From positions 186,001 through 250,000 of the forward strand of contig NZ_QJRG01000038.1 of NCBI RefSeq assembly GCF_004025535.1: a DNA stretch of 64,000 nt, written 5' to 3'. The position numbers were made by a program, and so were the translations under genes. Each line of letters opens with the position of its first letter. The first letter of the stretch is position 1. Below are positions 36,702 to 45,945 of this stretch, piece after piece. The notes below the pieces were generated by a model. The model did not search any database. It was not told the DNA's origin and worked only from the letters and a program-made list of their open reading frames with translations. This DNA comes from Pseudomonas alkylphenolica. Lineage in GTDB: Bacteria > Pseudomonadota > Gammaproteobacteria > Pseudomonadales > Pseudomonadaceae.

Positions 36702-37355
36702 TCATCCTTTTTTACTGATCTGCGAGTCCGGCGGATCCTCGCGTGTCACGTCCCGATACCATAGCTCATGGTGTTTTTTTGCCCAGGCACGGCTGACCCA
36801 GCCATGCAGCATGGCGCCGACCGAGCCCTTGATCCAGATCCCGGCATAGATGTGCACGATGATGCTCAGCACCAGCACGAAAGCAGCCAGCGCGTGCAGC
36901 AAGGTCGCCAGGCGGATCGCGCCAATATCAAAGTACTGACTGAACCAGGCGCGCCAGATCACGATGCCGCTCAACAGCAGAATCAGCATGCACAGCAACA
37001 GGGTCCAGAACAGCAGCTTCTGCCCTGGGTTGTACTTGCCGATGGGCGGCACACCCTCCTCTTCGTTGCGCATCACCCGGTCGATGCGCTTGAGCCACAA
37101 GCGGTCGTTGGCGATAAAGAAATTCGCCCGCCAGAAACGCAGCACCAGGAAGAAAAAGAACACGAACATCAACACACCCATAAACGGGTGCAAGATGCGC
37201 GTCCACGGCCCCCCGCCGAACAGATGGCTAAGCCAGAACAGCGCCGGGTGAAACAGCGCCAACCCCGACAAGGCGGCCATGATGAACAGGATCGCCACCA
37301 GCCAGTGGTTGGTGCGCTCGTTGGCGTTGTAGCGCAGGATGGGTTTGTCTTTCAT
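36702..37355 (-). CDS. fdoI: Formate dehydrogenase cytochrome b556 (gamma) subunit
   Basis: Membrane subunit that accepts electrons from FdoH and reduces quinone. The 217-residue protein has four hydrophobic helices and histidines placed to hold two haems ([52 protein letters not shown]). The ATG overlaps the fdoH stop (ATGA at 37352-37355). Gene order G-H-I-fdhE is standard. Confidence 0.96.
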   Translation of the reverse strand: MKDKPILRYNANERTNHWLVAILFIMAALSGLALFHPALFWLSHLFGGGPWTRILHPFMGVLMFVFFFFLVLRFWRANFFIANDRLWLKRIDRVMRNEEEGVPPIGKYNPGQKLLFWTLLLCMLILLLSGIVIWRAWFSQYFDIGAIRLATLLHALAAFVLVLSIIVHIYAGIWIKGSVGAMLHGWVSRAWAKKHHELWYRDVTREDPPDSQISKKG

Positions 37356-38302
37356 GGCCGCTCCTCCCCTTGCCCACCTGGTTTGTGCGGGTCATACACA
37401 TGCACGGCCGGATCAACCACATGCACACTGGTATCGGGCGTACTCGGGTGCTCGTCCTCTTCGACCCGGTTCGGGCCAATGCGCACGTAGTGGAAGAAGC
37501 CCGCGAGCACGGCGGCGCCCATGGCCAACAGCGCCAGCGGTTTGCTCACGCCTTTCCACAGGCCCACCAGCGGGCTGATCACCGGCTGGTCCGGGAGGCC
37601 CGCGTACAGCTTCGGCTGGTCGGCATGATGCAGTACGTACATCACGTGGGTACCACCGACGCCGTCAGGGTCATACAAGCCGGCGTTGTCGAAGCCGCGC
37701 GACTTGAGGTCGACGATGCGTTCGGCGGCATGCTCCTTCATGTCTTCCTTGCTGCCGAACACGATCGCCCCGGTCGGGCAGGTCTTCACACAGGCGGGCT
37801 CCAACCCCACCGCGACACGATCGGAACACAAGGTGCACTTGTAGGCTTTGTGGTCCTTCTGGGAAATCCGCGGAATGTTGAACGGGCACCCGGTGATGCA
37901 GTAACCGCAACCGATGCAGTGGTCCTGGTTGAAGTCGACGATGCCGTTGGCGTGTTTGATGATCGCGCCGGGGCTCGGGCAGGCCTTCAGGCAACCCGGG
38001 TCGGCGCAATGCATGCAGCCGTCCTTGCGGATCAGCCACTCCAGATTGCCGTCGGCATTCTCATGCTCGGTGAAGCGCATCAGGGTCCAGGTTTCGGCCC
38101 CCAGGTCATGGGGGTTATCGTAGGTGCCGTAGCTGTGCCCCACTTCGTCACGCAACTCGTTCCATTCCGAACACGCCACCTGGCAGGCCTTGCAACCGAT
38201 GCACTTGGTCGTGTCGATCAGCTTGGCCACTTCCTCCTGCTGGCGGATCGAGGGCGGCGCCGTGGTGGTGGCCGAACGGGCGATGATGTCTTGGCTAGCC
38301 AT
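37352..38302 (-). CDS. fdoH: Formate dehydrogenase iron-sulfur (beta) subunit
   Basis: Electron-transfer subunit with four 4Fe-4S clusters. The 316-residue protein shows the cysteine groups [37 protein letters not shown] and CTLCSDR...CVKTCP, and a C-terminal membrane anchor ([18 protein letters not shown], about residues 258-275) that docks on FdoI. It overlaps fdoG and fdoI by four bases at each end (ATGA). Confidence 0.97.
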   Translation of the reverse strand: MASQDIIARSATTTAPPSIRQQEEVAKLIDTTKCIGCKACQVACSEWNELRDEVGHSYGTYDNPHDLGAETWTLMRFTEHENADGNLEWLIRKDGCMHCADPGCLKACPSPGAIIKHANGIVDFNQDHCIGCGYCITGCPFNIPRISQKDHKAYKCTLCSDRVAVGLEPACVKTCPTGAIVFGSKEDMKEHAAERIVDLKSRGFDNAGLYDPDGVGGTHVMYVLHHADQPKLYAGLPDQPVISPLVGLWKGVSKPLALLAMGAAVLAGFFHYVRIGPNRVEEDEHPSTPDTSVHVVDPAVHVYDPHKPGGQGEERP

Positions 38303-41300
38303 CAGATTTTCTCCACGTTGACCAGGAACGACTTGGATTCCGGCGTTTGCGTGTTGCCGTCACCGAGGAACGGCACCAGGGTGTTGGTCAGGTAGCCGTG
38401 CCGGGTCACCCCGGTAAAGCCCCAGTGCAACGGGATACCGATCTGGTGCACGGTCTGGTTGTTGACCTGCAGCGGCCGAATCCGCTTGGTTACCACGGCC
38501 ACGGCCTCGATATGCCCGCGCTTGCTGGACACGCGCACCCGGTCGCCGGCGGCAATGCCCTTCTCCTTGGCCAGCACTTCACCGATCTCGACAAACTGCT
38601 CCGGCTGGGTGATCGCGTTGATCGGGCAATGCTTGGTCCAGAAGTGGAAGTGCTCGGTCAGCCGGTAGGTGGTGGCGGCATAGGGGAAGTCCTTGGCTTG
38701 CCCCAGGGTGTCCCAGACCGAGTCGAATACCCGGCCTGCCGGGTTACTGATCGCCTTCTTGTTGTTCGGGTGCATGGGGTTGACCCCGATCGGCGTTTCA
38801 AACGGTTCGTAATGCTCCGGGAACGGCCCTTCGGCCATCTTGTCCAGGGCAAAGAAACGCGCCACGCCCTCAGGGTTCATGATGAACGGGTTCATCCCCG
38901 CTTCCGGTGGTACGTCGGCTTTGAAGTCGGGCACATCGGTGCCGCCCCAGGCTTTGCCGTTCCACCACACCAAACGTTTTTCCGGTGACCAGGGTTTACC
39001 CTGCACGTCCGCCGATGCCCGGTTGTAGAGGATTCGCCGGTTCGCAGGCCAGGCCCAGGCCCAGCCCAGGTTCTGTTTCATGCCGAACGGGTCGGCGTTG
39101 TCGCGCCGGGCCATCTGGTTGCCTTGCTCGGTCCAGCTGCCACAGAAGATCCAGCAGCCGGACGCAGTACTGCCATCGTCCTTGAGCTGGGCGAAGGCAC
39201 CCAGTTGCTGGCCGGCCTTGATCGTCGCGCCGCTGGCATCAGTGACATCGGCTACCGCGTAGCCGTTGAACTCCTTGGCGATTTCTTCCGGTGTCGGTTC
39301 GTGGGCTGTTTTATACGGCCAGTTGAGCTTGAGGATCGACTCGGCCCAGGCCCCGCCTTCCTTCTGGTAGCGTTCGCGCAGGCGCAGGAACAACGCACTC
39401 ATGATCCATACGTCGGTGCGAGCCTGACCCGGTCCTTCAGCGCCTTTCCAGTGCCATTGCAGCCAGCGGCTACTGTTGACCAGCGAGCCGTCTTCCTCGG
39501 CAAAACAGGTGGTGGGCAGACGAATCACTTCGGTTTGCACATTCGCCGAATCGACATCGTTGAACGGCCCGGCATTGCGCCAGAACTCCGAGGTCTCGGT
39601 CGCCAGCGGGTCCATCACCACCAGCCACTTGAGCTTGCTCAGCGCGGCCGTAACACGGTTCTTGTCAGGCAACGCGGCAATCGGGTTGAAGCCCTGGCAG
39701 AAGTAACCGTTGACCTGCTCCTTGGCCATCATGTCGAACATCTTCAACACGTCGTAGCCGGGAATATCCAGCTTGGGCAAGTAGTCGTAGCCCCAGTTGT
39801 TCTCGGCCGTGGCGTTGGCGCCATACCAGGCCTTCATCAGGCTGACATGGAACTTGCCGTAGTTCTGCCAGTAAGACAACTGCCCCGGCCGCAGCGGCTT
39901 GGACGCGCGCTTGGCGATGAAGGCGTTGTAGTCCTGCTCGGCATCCGACGGCAGTGTCAGGTAGCCCGGCAGCAGGTTGGACAGCAAGCCGAGGTCGGTC
40001 AGGCCCTGAATGTTGGAGTGCCCGCGCAAGGCGTTGACCCCGCCCCCCGGCATGCCGACGTTGCCCAGCAGCAACTGCACCATCGCCGCACTGCGGATGA
40101 TCTGCGAGCCGATCGAGTGCTGGGTCCACCCCAGGGCATAGAGGATCGTCATGGTCTTGCCCGGTTGCGAGCAGGTGGCGATCTCTTCCCAGATCTTGCG
40201 CATGCTGTCCACCGGCATGCCGCAGACCTGGCTGGCCAGTTCCGGGGTGTAGCGGCTGTAATGCTGCTTCATCAACTGGAATACGCAGCGCGGGTCTTGC
40301 AGGGTCGGATCGACCTTGGCAAAGCCGTCTTCACCGATTTCATAGCTCCAGCCGGACTTGTCGGTGTAGCTACGCTTGTCCGCGTCATAGCCGCTGAACA
40401 GTCCATCCTCGAAGGTGAAGCCTGCTTTGACGATGAACGACACGTCGGTGTAGTTGTGCACGTATTCGTGCTGGATCTTGTCGTTGCTGAGCAGGTAATT
40501 GATCAGCCCGCCCATGAACGCGATATCCGTACCGGTACGAATCGGCGCGTAATAGTCGGCCACCGAAGCGGTTCGGGTAAAACGCGGGTCGACCACGATC
40601 AGCCGGGCCTTGTTGTGGGCCTTGGCCTCGGTCACCCATTTGAAGCCACAAGGGTGGGCTTCTGCAGCGTTGCCACCCATCACCAGGATCAGATTCGCGT
40701 TGGCGATATCGGTCCAGTGGTTGGTCATGGCTCCACGGCCGTACGTCGGGGCAAGACTTGCCACCGTCGGGCCATGTCAGACACGTGCCTGGTTATCAAA
40801 CCCCAGCATGCCAAGACTGCGGATGACCTTGTGGGTCATGTATCCGGCTTCGTTCGAGGACGCCGAAGCGGCCAGGAAGCCCACACTCAGCCAGCGATTG
40901 ACCGTCTGGCCCTGAGCGTTTTTCTCGATGAAGTTGGCATCGCGGTCGGCCTTCATCAGGTCAGCCACCCGGTCCAGCGCCTCATCCCAGGAGATACGCG
41001 TCCACTCTTTGCTGCCCGGCTTGCGCACCTGCGGGTACTGCAGGCGGTTGGGGCTGTGGATAAAGTCGAGCAGGCCGGCGCCTTTGGGGCACAACGTGCC
41101 GCGGTTCACCGGGTGATCGGCGTCGCCTTCGATATGGATGATGTTCTGCGCAACGTTCTTGGCCGCATCACCCTGGCTGTACATGATCAAGCCACAGCCG
41201 ACGGAGCAATAAGGGCAGGTGTTGCGGGTTTCTTTGGTATGCGCCAGCTTGAAGTGACGCACCTGCTCGGCGAAGGCTGGCGTCGGGGCCATGCCCAACG

Positions 41301-41367
41301 CCGCCAGGCTCGAACCTCCAAGGCCGATTGCGGCGACCTTGAAGAACTGCCGACGGTTGAGATCCAT
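38302..41367 (-). CDS. fdoG: Formate dehydrogenase alpha subunit, selenocysteine-containing
   Basis: Molybdopterin enzyme oxidising formate to CO2 in the periplasm. Full length is 1021 residues, read through an in-frame UGA at 40777-40779 (residue 197), in the context [19 protein letters not shown], which is exactly the selenocysteine site of FdnG/FdoG. A plain reading splits it into 196 residues and an 820-residue remainder. The N-terminus is a Tat signal ([13 protein letters not shown]), followed by the 4Fe-4S site [10 protein letters not shown]...CPKG. The ATG has an AGGAG ribosome site. It heads fdoGHI-fdhE-selA-selB-selC. Confidence 0.97.
40741..40779 (-). promoter_or_regulatory. UGA selenocysteine codon and bacterial SECIS hairpin
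   Basis: On the minus strand the UGA (40777-40779) is followed 11 bases later by GGTGGCAAGTCTTGCCCC (40748-40765). It folds as GG/CC, a bulged U, a five-pair stem GGCAA/TTGCC and a GUC apical loop. This matches the SelB-binding tip of known bacterial SECIS elements, which need the bulged U and a GU in the loop. Confidence 0.88.
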
Positions 41368-41544
41368 CGTGCACTCCTGATCAGGTGGTGGACGCGCGGG
41401 ACGTTGCCGGCGTCTCTTGAACGATCACGGCGGTGACGTTTGCAGCAGTCACCAGTTGATACTGTAGTCAAGATTTCCGAAAACACGATGAATGCGGACC
41501 TTCGGTGAGCCGATGAGCTTGCCGAGCACGCGCTGCATTCTGTC

Positions 41545-41574
41545 TTGACAAGCGATCTGTGATCACATATCACT
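41545..41574 (+). promoter_or_regulatory. Sigma70 promoter with overlapping GntR operator candidate (site A)
   Basis: A perfect -35 TTGACA (41545-41550) is followed after 17 bases by -10 TATCAC (41568-41573). The palindrome GTGAT-N5-ATCAC (41559-41573) covers the spacer end and the whole -10. The 16 bases GTGATCACATATCACT occur again, identical, at 48383-48398. Repression by the local GntR protein is inferred. The spacer 41368-41615 is shared with divergent fdoG. Confidence 0.7.
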
Positions 41575-41615
41575 AAAAAGGAATCCAGCACAAAAACAAG
41601 ACAGGATTAACCGCC

Positions 41616-42404
41616 ATGAACGTTGTAGAACGCCTTACCCCTTATTCCGGCTTGAAGGTTTTGATTTCCGGCGGCGCTGCAGGTATCGGCGAGGTGATCG
41701 CTGCCGCCTATCTGGAGACCGGAGCGCGCGTGCATGTGTGTGATGTCAGCGAACAAGCTGTCGCCGCCTTTCGTGAGCGCTATCCAGCAGCGCTGGCAAC
41801 GCAAGCCGATGTTTCCAACCCTGCCGACGTCAAGCGTGTCTTTGACCTGCAACGAGAGTGGGCGAACGGCCTGGATGTTCTGCTAAACAATGCCGGCATC
41901 GCAGGGCCGACGGCCGGGATAGAAAGCATCAGTGAGGCGCAGTGGGAGCAAACCATAGACATCAACCTCAATGCGCAGTACCGCTTCGCCCATCACGCGA
42001 TCCCGCTGCTGGCTGATTCAGAACATGCCCACATCATTCACATCTCCTCCGTCGCCGGTCGCCTGGGTTACGCCTGGCGTACCCCTTATGCCGCGACCAA
42101 ATGGGCGATTGTCGGACTGATGAAGTCACTGGCCGCCGAGCTGGGCGACCGGGACATTCGAGTCAACGCCCTGCTTCCAGGGATTATCGAAGGCCCTCGG
42201 CAAGATCGGGTTATCCATGATCGCGCGAAGCAATTGGGCATCTCCGAGGCTGAGATGCTCCAACAGACGCTGAAGAAGATCTCCCTGCACCGAATGACGC
42301 CCCCAGAAGACGTGGCAGCGATGGCCTTGTTTCTCTGCTCGCCTGCCGCTCGCAACGTGACAGGCCAGGCGATCAGCATCGACGGCAATGTCGAGTATCT
42401 CTGA
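41616..42404 (+). CDS. SDR-family oxidoreductase of the catabolic island
   Basis: A 262-residue classical short-chain dehydrogenase: cofactor loop SGGAAGIGEVIAAAY, Asp after the second strand (VCDVS) favouring NAD, NNAG, and the catalytic Ser...Tyr-x3-Lys (HISSVAGRLGYAWRTPYAATK). The last residues (GQAISIDGNVEYL) are standard. Substrate unknown; SDRs next to BKACE genes oxidise hydroxy acids such as 2-deoxyribonate. First gene of the proposed operon, with AGGA ribosome site, about 36 bases after the predicted transcription start. Confidence 0.88.
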   Translation: MNVVERLTPYSGLKVLISGGAAGIGEVIAAAYLETGARVHVCDVSEQAVAAFRERYPAALATQADVSNPADVKRVFDLQREWANGLDVLLNNAGIAGPTAGIESISEAQWEQTIDINLNAQYRFAHHAIPLLADSEHAHIIHISSVAGRLGYAWRTPYAATKWAIVGLMKSLAAELGDRDIRVNALLPGIIEGPRQDRVIHDRAKQLGISEAEMLQQTLKKISLHRMTPPEDVAAMALFLCSPAARNVTGQAISIDGNVEYL

Positions 42405-42532
42405 TCAGGTTCAGCGCCAGCGCCAGATGGCTTGCCATCTGCCCTGCTGGTGAGCCGTCTTGCACATCAACAGGACAGCCCGAGCCATAAGCGCAACGGC
42501 CAATAACCACAAGAAGAAACCTGGAGAACATC

Positions 42533-43495
42533 ATGCGAAGTACGACTGTCTCTGCAACTGAGCGCGGCCCCGTTGCGATCGTTGGTGCAGGCCTGATCGG
42601 CAGAGCCTGGGCGATCGTTTTTGCTCGTGCCGGTCATCCGGTGCGCCTGCACGACATGGACCTGCAGACCCTGCACAACAGCCATGCCTACATCGAGGCG
42701 CGACTCGATGAACTGGCCGCCTTCGACCTTCTCAATGACGCCCCGCTCACCGTGCTTGAGCGTATTACCTGCGTACCCGATCTGGCAGACGCATTGCGTG
42801 ACGTGGTGCTCGTACAGGAAAACGTTCGGGAAACGGTCGAGGCAAAAATCGACATTTTTACCCGAATGGACGCGCTGGCCCCCAAGAGCGCGATCCTGGC
42901 CAGCTCGACGTCGTGGCTGCCCGCCTCCCAGTTCACCGAGGGCCTTCCAGGGCGTGGGCGCTGCATCGTCGCTCACCCTACCAATCCGCCTTACCTGATT
43001 CCGTTGGTAGAGCTGTGCCCTGCGCCATGGACAGACCCCGAGGTCACGGTTCGAGCGCACGACATCTACAGCGCAGCCGGACAGAGCCCTGTCGTGTTAT
43101 CCCGGGAGATCCACGGCTTTCTGCTCAATCGCGTTCAGGCCGCAGTCCTCAATGAGTGCTTCAAATTGCATGAGGATGGCTTGGCGAGCGCGGAGGACAT
43201 CGATCGGGTACTCAAAGACGGGCTCGCCCTACGCTGGTCGTTCATGGGCCCCTTCGAAACGATCGACCTCAATGCCCCTGCTGGCGTGTCCGACTATGCC
43301 AAACGCTACGGTCAGCAAAATCGCGAAACGATCGGTTCCGAGACTGCATTTGACTGGTCGGAACCCGCTGTTGCCCGCGTGCATGCCGAGCGTCGACAAC
43401 ACCTTGAGCTCGAAGCAATTGCAGCGCGTTCCGCATGGCGTGACCGACGCCTGATGGCCCTGGCTGCCCATAAGCGCCAGGCGCCAAATGCCTGA
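42533..43495 (+). CDS. 3-hydroxyacyl-CoA-dehydrogenase-like enzyme (lambda-crystallin / carnitine dehydrogenase type)
   Basis: A 320-residue NAD-dependent 3-hydroxyacid dehydrogenase. Rossmann motif VGAGLIGRAWAIVFARAG near residue 17, then the family signature VQENVRE, the catalytic region SSTSWLPAS and HPTNPPYLIPLVEL, and a C-terminal helical domain (FLLNRVQAAVLNE). Relatives oxidise L-gulonate at C3 or L-carnitine, making beta-keto acids. The next gene, a beta-keto acid cleavage enzyme, fits that product. A 7-pair hairpin (CAGATGG/CCATCTG, 42424-42441) sits in the 128-base gap upstream. Confidence 0.88.
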   Translation: MRSTTVSATERGPVAIVGAGLIGRAWAIVFARAGHPVRLHDMDLQTLHNSHAYIEARLDELAAFDLLNDAPLTVLERITCVPDLADALRDVVLVQENVRETVEAKIDIFTRMDALAPKSAILASSTSWLPASQFTEGLPGRGRCIVAHPTNPPYLIPLVELCPAPWTDPEVTVRAHDIYSAAGQSPVVLSREIHGFLLNRVQAAVLNECFKLHEDGLASAEDIDRVLKDGLALRWSFMGPFETIDLNAPAGVSDYAKRYGQQNRETIGSETAFDWSEPAVARVHAERRQHLELEAIAARSAWRDRRLMALAAHKRQAPNA

Positions 43496-43544
43496 CCTGC
43501 CTACTTCATCCTGAACACCAGAATAAAAGCCACAGGAGATCACC

Positions 43545-44471
43545 ATGACCCGTAAAGTCATCATTACCTGCGCCGTTACCGGCGCCATCCACACCCCTTC
43601 GATGTCCCGCTACCTGCCGGTAACCCCTGGCCAGATTGCCGAAGCCGCAATTGGTGCCGCTGAGGCTGGCGCGTCGATCGTCCACCTGCATGCGCGCAAC
43701 CCGATTGATGGCAGCCCCTCGCAAGATCCTGAACTGTTCAAACAGTTTCTTCCTGCGATCAAGGAGGCAAGCGATGTGGTGATCAACCTGACGACAGGTG
43801 GAGCACCGACCATGGCGCTGGAGGATCGGCTTCGCCCGGCACACCAGTTCAAACCGGAAGTGGCCTCATTGAACATGGGCACGATGAACATGGGCCTTTA
43901 CCCAATGCTCAACCGGTTCAAGGAGTTCAAACACGACTGGGAAGAACCGTACCTCGCTGGCAGCCATGACCGTATTTTCAAAAACACCTTTACCGACATC
44001 GCCCACATTCTTGAGTCATGCAGCGAAAACGGCACGCGCTTCGAGATCGAATGCTATGACATCGGGCACCTCTACACGGCTGCCCACTTCATTGATCGTG
44101 GGCTGATCAAACCGCCATTTCTGATCCAGTCGGTATTCGGCATTCTCGGCGGTATCGGCGGTCACCCCGAAGATGTCCTGCATATGCGACGCACAGCAGA
44201 CCGGCTGTTCGGCGACGACTATCAATGGTCGGTACTGCCAGCAGGCAAGCAACAAATGAGCATCGGCGCGCAATCGGCCACGTTGGGCGGACACGTTCGT
44301 GTCGGGCTTGAAGACTCACTGTGGGATGGACCCGGCCAGTTGGCAAAAACCAACGCGGATCAGGTGCTGCGCATGCGCAAGATTATTGAAGGACTTTCCC
44401 TTGAGGTGGCGACACCCGATGACGCCCGGGAAATCCTCAAACTCAAAGGTGGCGATAACGTTAATTTCTAA
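43545..44471 (+). CDS. Beta-keto acid cleavage enzyme (BKACE, DUF849)
   Basis: A 308-residue zinc enzyme that splits a beta-keto acid with acetyl-CoA into acetoacetate and a new acyl-CoA (Kce-type reaction). The family opening KVIITCAVTGAIHTPSMSRYLPVTP, the zinc motif VHLHARNP (two His near residues 47-49), LTTGG and EIECYD are all present. Substrate varies widely in the family (3-keto-5-aminohexanoate, dehydrocarnitine, 3-keto-2-deoxyribonate). It follows the hydroxyacid dehydrogenase by 49 bases. A good ribosome site (AGGAG) precedes the ATG. Confidence 0.92.
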   Translation: MTRKVIITCAVTGAIHTPSMSRYLPVTPGQIAEAAIGAAEAGASIVHLHARNPIDGSPSQDPELFKQFLPAIKEASDVVINLTTGGAPTMALEDRLRPAHQFKPEVASLNMGTMNMGLYPMLNRFKEFKHDWEEPYLAGSHDRIFKNTFTDIAHILESCSENGTRFEIECYDIGHLYTAAHFIDRGLIKPPFLIQSVFGILGGIGGHPEDVLHMRRTADRLFGDDYQWSVLPAGKQQMSIGAQSATLGGHVRVGLEDSLWDGPGQLAKTNADQVLRMRKIIEGLSLEVATPDDAREILKLKGGDNVNF

Positions 44472-44475
44472 GCAC

Positions 44476-44546
44476 GGGGGCTAACCCCCTTAAAACTATC
44501 CAGAGGATATACCGCTCACAACAGGGCGCTGCACAGCAGCGTCCTG
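44476..44546 (+). other. Two intercistronic hairpins between BKACE and MFS genes
   Basis: GGGGG-CTAA-CCCCC (44476-44489), followed by TTAAAACT, lies just after the BKACE stop. A second imperfect hairpin (CAGG-GCGCTG...CAGCG-TCCTG) lies around 44522-44546. Neither has a proper T run, so partial termination or mRNA protection is more likely than a full stop. Confidence 0.5.
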
Positions 44547-44577
44547 GAACTCTATCCTCATGAGGAGAACCTGAGCC

Positions 44578-45945
44578 ATGTTCGCTACGCCCCACACAAA
44601 AACACAACAGGGACCGACGCTGAACGCTTTGATGTTTCGCAAACTAATGCCGATGTTGGTGTTTGCTTACGTCATCAGCTTTCTGGACAGAACCAACATC
44701 TCACTTGCCAAAACCCACATGGCCGTCGACCTGGGCATCTCCGCGGCCGCCTACGGGTTCGGTGCCGGGCTTTTTTTCCTCACCTATGCGCTGATGGAAG
44801 TACCCAGCAACCTGATCATGCACCGCGTCGGCGCCCGCCTGTGGATAACCCGGATCATGATCACCTGGGGGTTACTGTCCGCCGGTATGGCCTTCATTAC
44901 CGACGAAACCTCGTTCTACATCGCCCGCGCCCTGCTCGGGGCCGCCGAAGCGGGGCTGTTCCCTGGGGTAATGCTCTATCTGACCTATTGGTTTGGCCGT
45001 GAGCAAAGGGCCCGGGCAAGCGGCTATTTCCTCATCGGAGTTTGCCTGGCAAACATCATCAGCGGCCCGATTGGCGGGCTGTTGCTGGAGATGGACGGAA
45101 TCCTCGGCTGGCACGGCTGGCAATGGCTGTTCTTTCTGGAAGGCATTCCTGCTGTGCTCTTCTCTATCGTCATCTGGCGCAAGCTTCCAGATGGGCCATC
45201 CACTGCACGCTGGCTGTCAAAGGAGCAAGCCCGTGAGGTAGAGCAGAACCTCAAGAAAGAACATGACGAGGAAGTTGCTTCCGGCAACGTGGGTCACTCG
45301 TTCAAGGGCGTCATTAAAATCCCGCAACTGTGGCTGGCCATCGTTGTGTACTTTCTGCATCAGATCAGCGTTTACTCGGTCATCTTCTTTTTGCCCGGCA
45401 TTATCGGCACCTACGGCGGTTTGACCTCTGTGCAAATCGGGCTGCTCAACTCAATTCCCTGGGTGGCTGCGGCACTGGGCGCCGCGTTCCTGCCCAAATA
45501 CGCAACAACGCCGAAGTTATCCCGCAACATAATGTTTTCCGGCCTGCTGCTCATGTCGGCCGGGTTGACCCTCGCCGCGTTTACCTCACCCTTGGTTGCC
45601 CTTATCGGCTTTACGCTGACGGCCTCGATGTTTTTTGTAGTTCAGCCGGTGATATTCCTCTTCGCCAGTTCACGTCTGGCGGGTGCCGGTATGGCGGCCG
45701 GGCTTGCGCTGGTAAACACGTTCGGCATCACCGGTGGTTTCTTCGGCCCTTCCTTGCTGGGCTTCGTCGAGCAAACAACGGGAAGCACCAAAAACGGGCT
45801 CATCATCGTTGCCGCTCTTCTGACCCTGGCAGCCTTCCTGAGCCTGCGGTTGCGTCAGGCGCACGAAACAATCACGCCCACTCGGGACAACATCGTATTG
45901 CCCCATGCCACACCGTGCATTGCTGAAAACTCGAGGACAAAATGA
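44578..45945 (+). CDS. MFS transporter, anion:cation symporter (ACS) family
   Basis: A 455-residue transporter with about twelve membrane helices. ACS-family features: ISFLDRTNISLAKTHM in the first helix, FGAGLFFLTYALMEVPSNLI, and GAAEAGLFPGVMLYLTYWF. Members import organic anions such as galactonate, glucarate, tartrate or phthalate by proton symport. It overlaps the UxaA-like gene by four bases (ATGA at 45942-45945), so the dehydratase probably acts on the imported acid. Ribosome site GAGGAGAA. Confidence 0.92.
   Translation: MFATPHTKTQQGPTLNALMFRKLMPMLVFAYVISFLDRTNISLAKTHMAVDLGISAAAYGFGAGLFFLTYALMEVPSNLIMHRVGARLWITRIMITWGLLSAGMAFITDETSFYIARALLGAAEAGLFPGVMLYLTYWFGREQRARASGYFLIGVCLANIISGPIGGLLLEMDGILGWHGWQWLFFLEGIPAVLFSIVIWRKLPDGPSTARWLSKEQAREVEQNLKKEHDEEVASGNVGHSFKGVIKIPQLWLAIVVYFLHQISVYSVIFFLPGIIGTYGGLTSVQIGLLNSIPWVAAALGAAFLPKYATTPKLSRNIMFSGLLLMSAGLTLAAFTSPLVALIGFTLTASMFFVVQPVIFLFASSRLAGAGMAAGLALVNTFGITGGFFGPSLLGFVEQTTGSTKNGLIIVAALLTLAAFLSLRLRQAHETITPTRDNIVLPHATPCIAENSRTK

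Noticed and set aside
40764..40779. Nonsense mutation or frameshift in fdoG
   Set aside because: The stop is UGA at the conserved selenocysteine position, with SECIS-like hairpin and the Sec machinery next door; the frame continues without shift.
39124..41436. A 770-codon open frame antisense to fdoG
   Set aside because: Shadow of fdoG on the other strand; fdoG has full family motifs and operon context.
41559..41574. CRP/Vfr site
   Set aside because: TGTGA is present, but the second half-site is one base out of register (N7 instead of N6), while the exact copy at 48383 and the local GntR gene explain it better.
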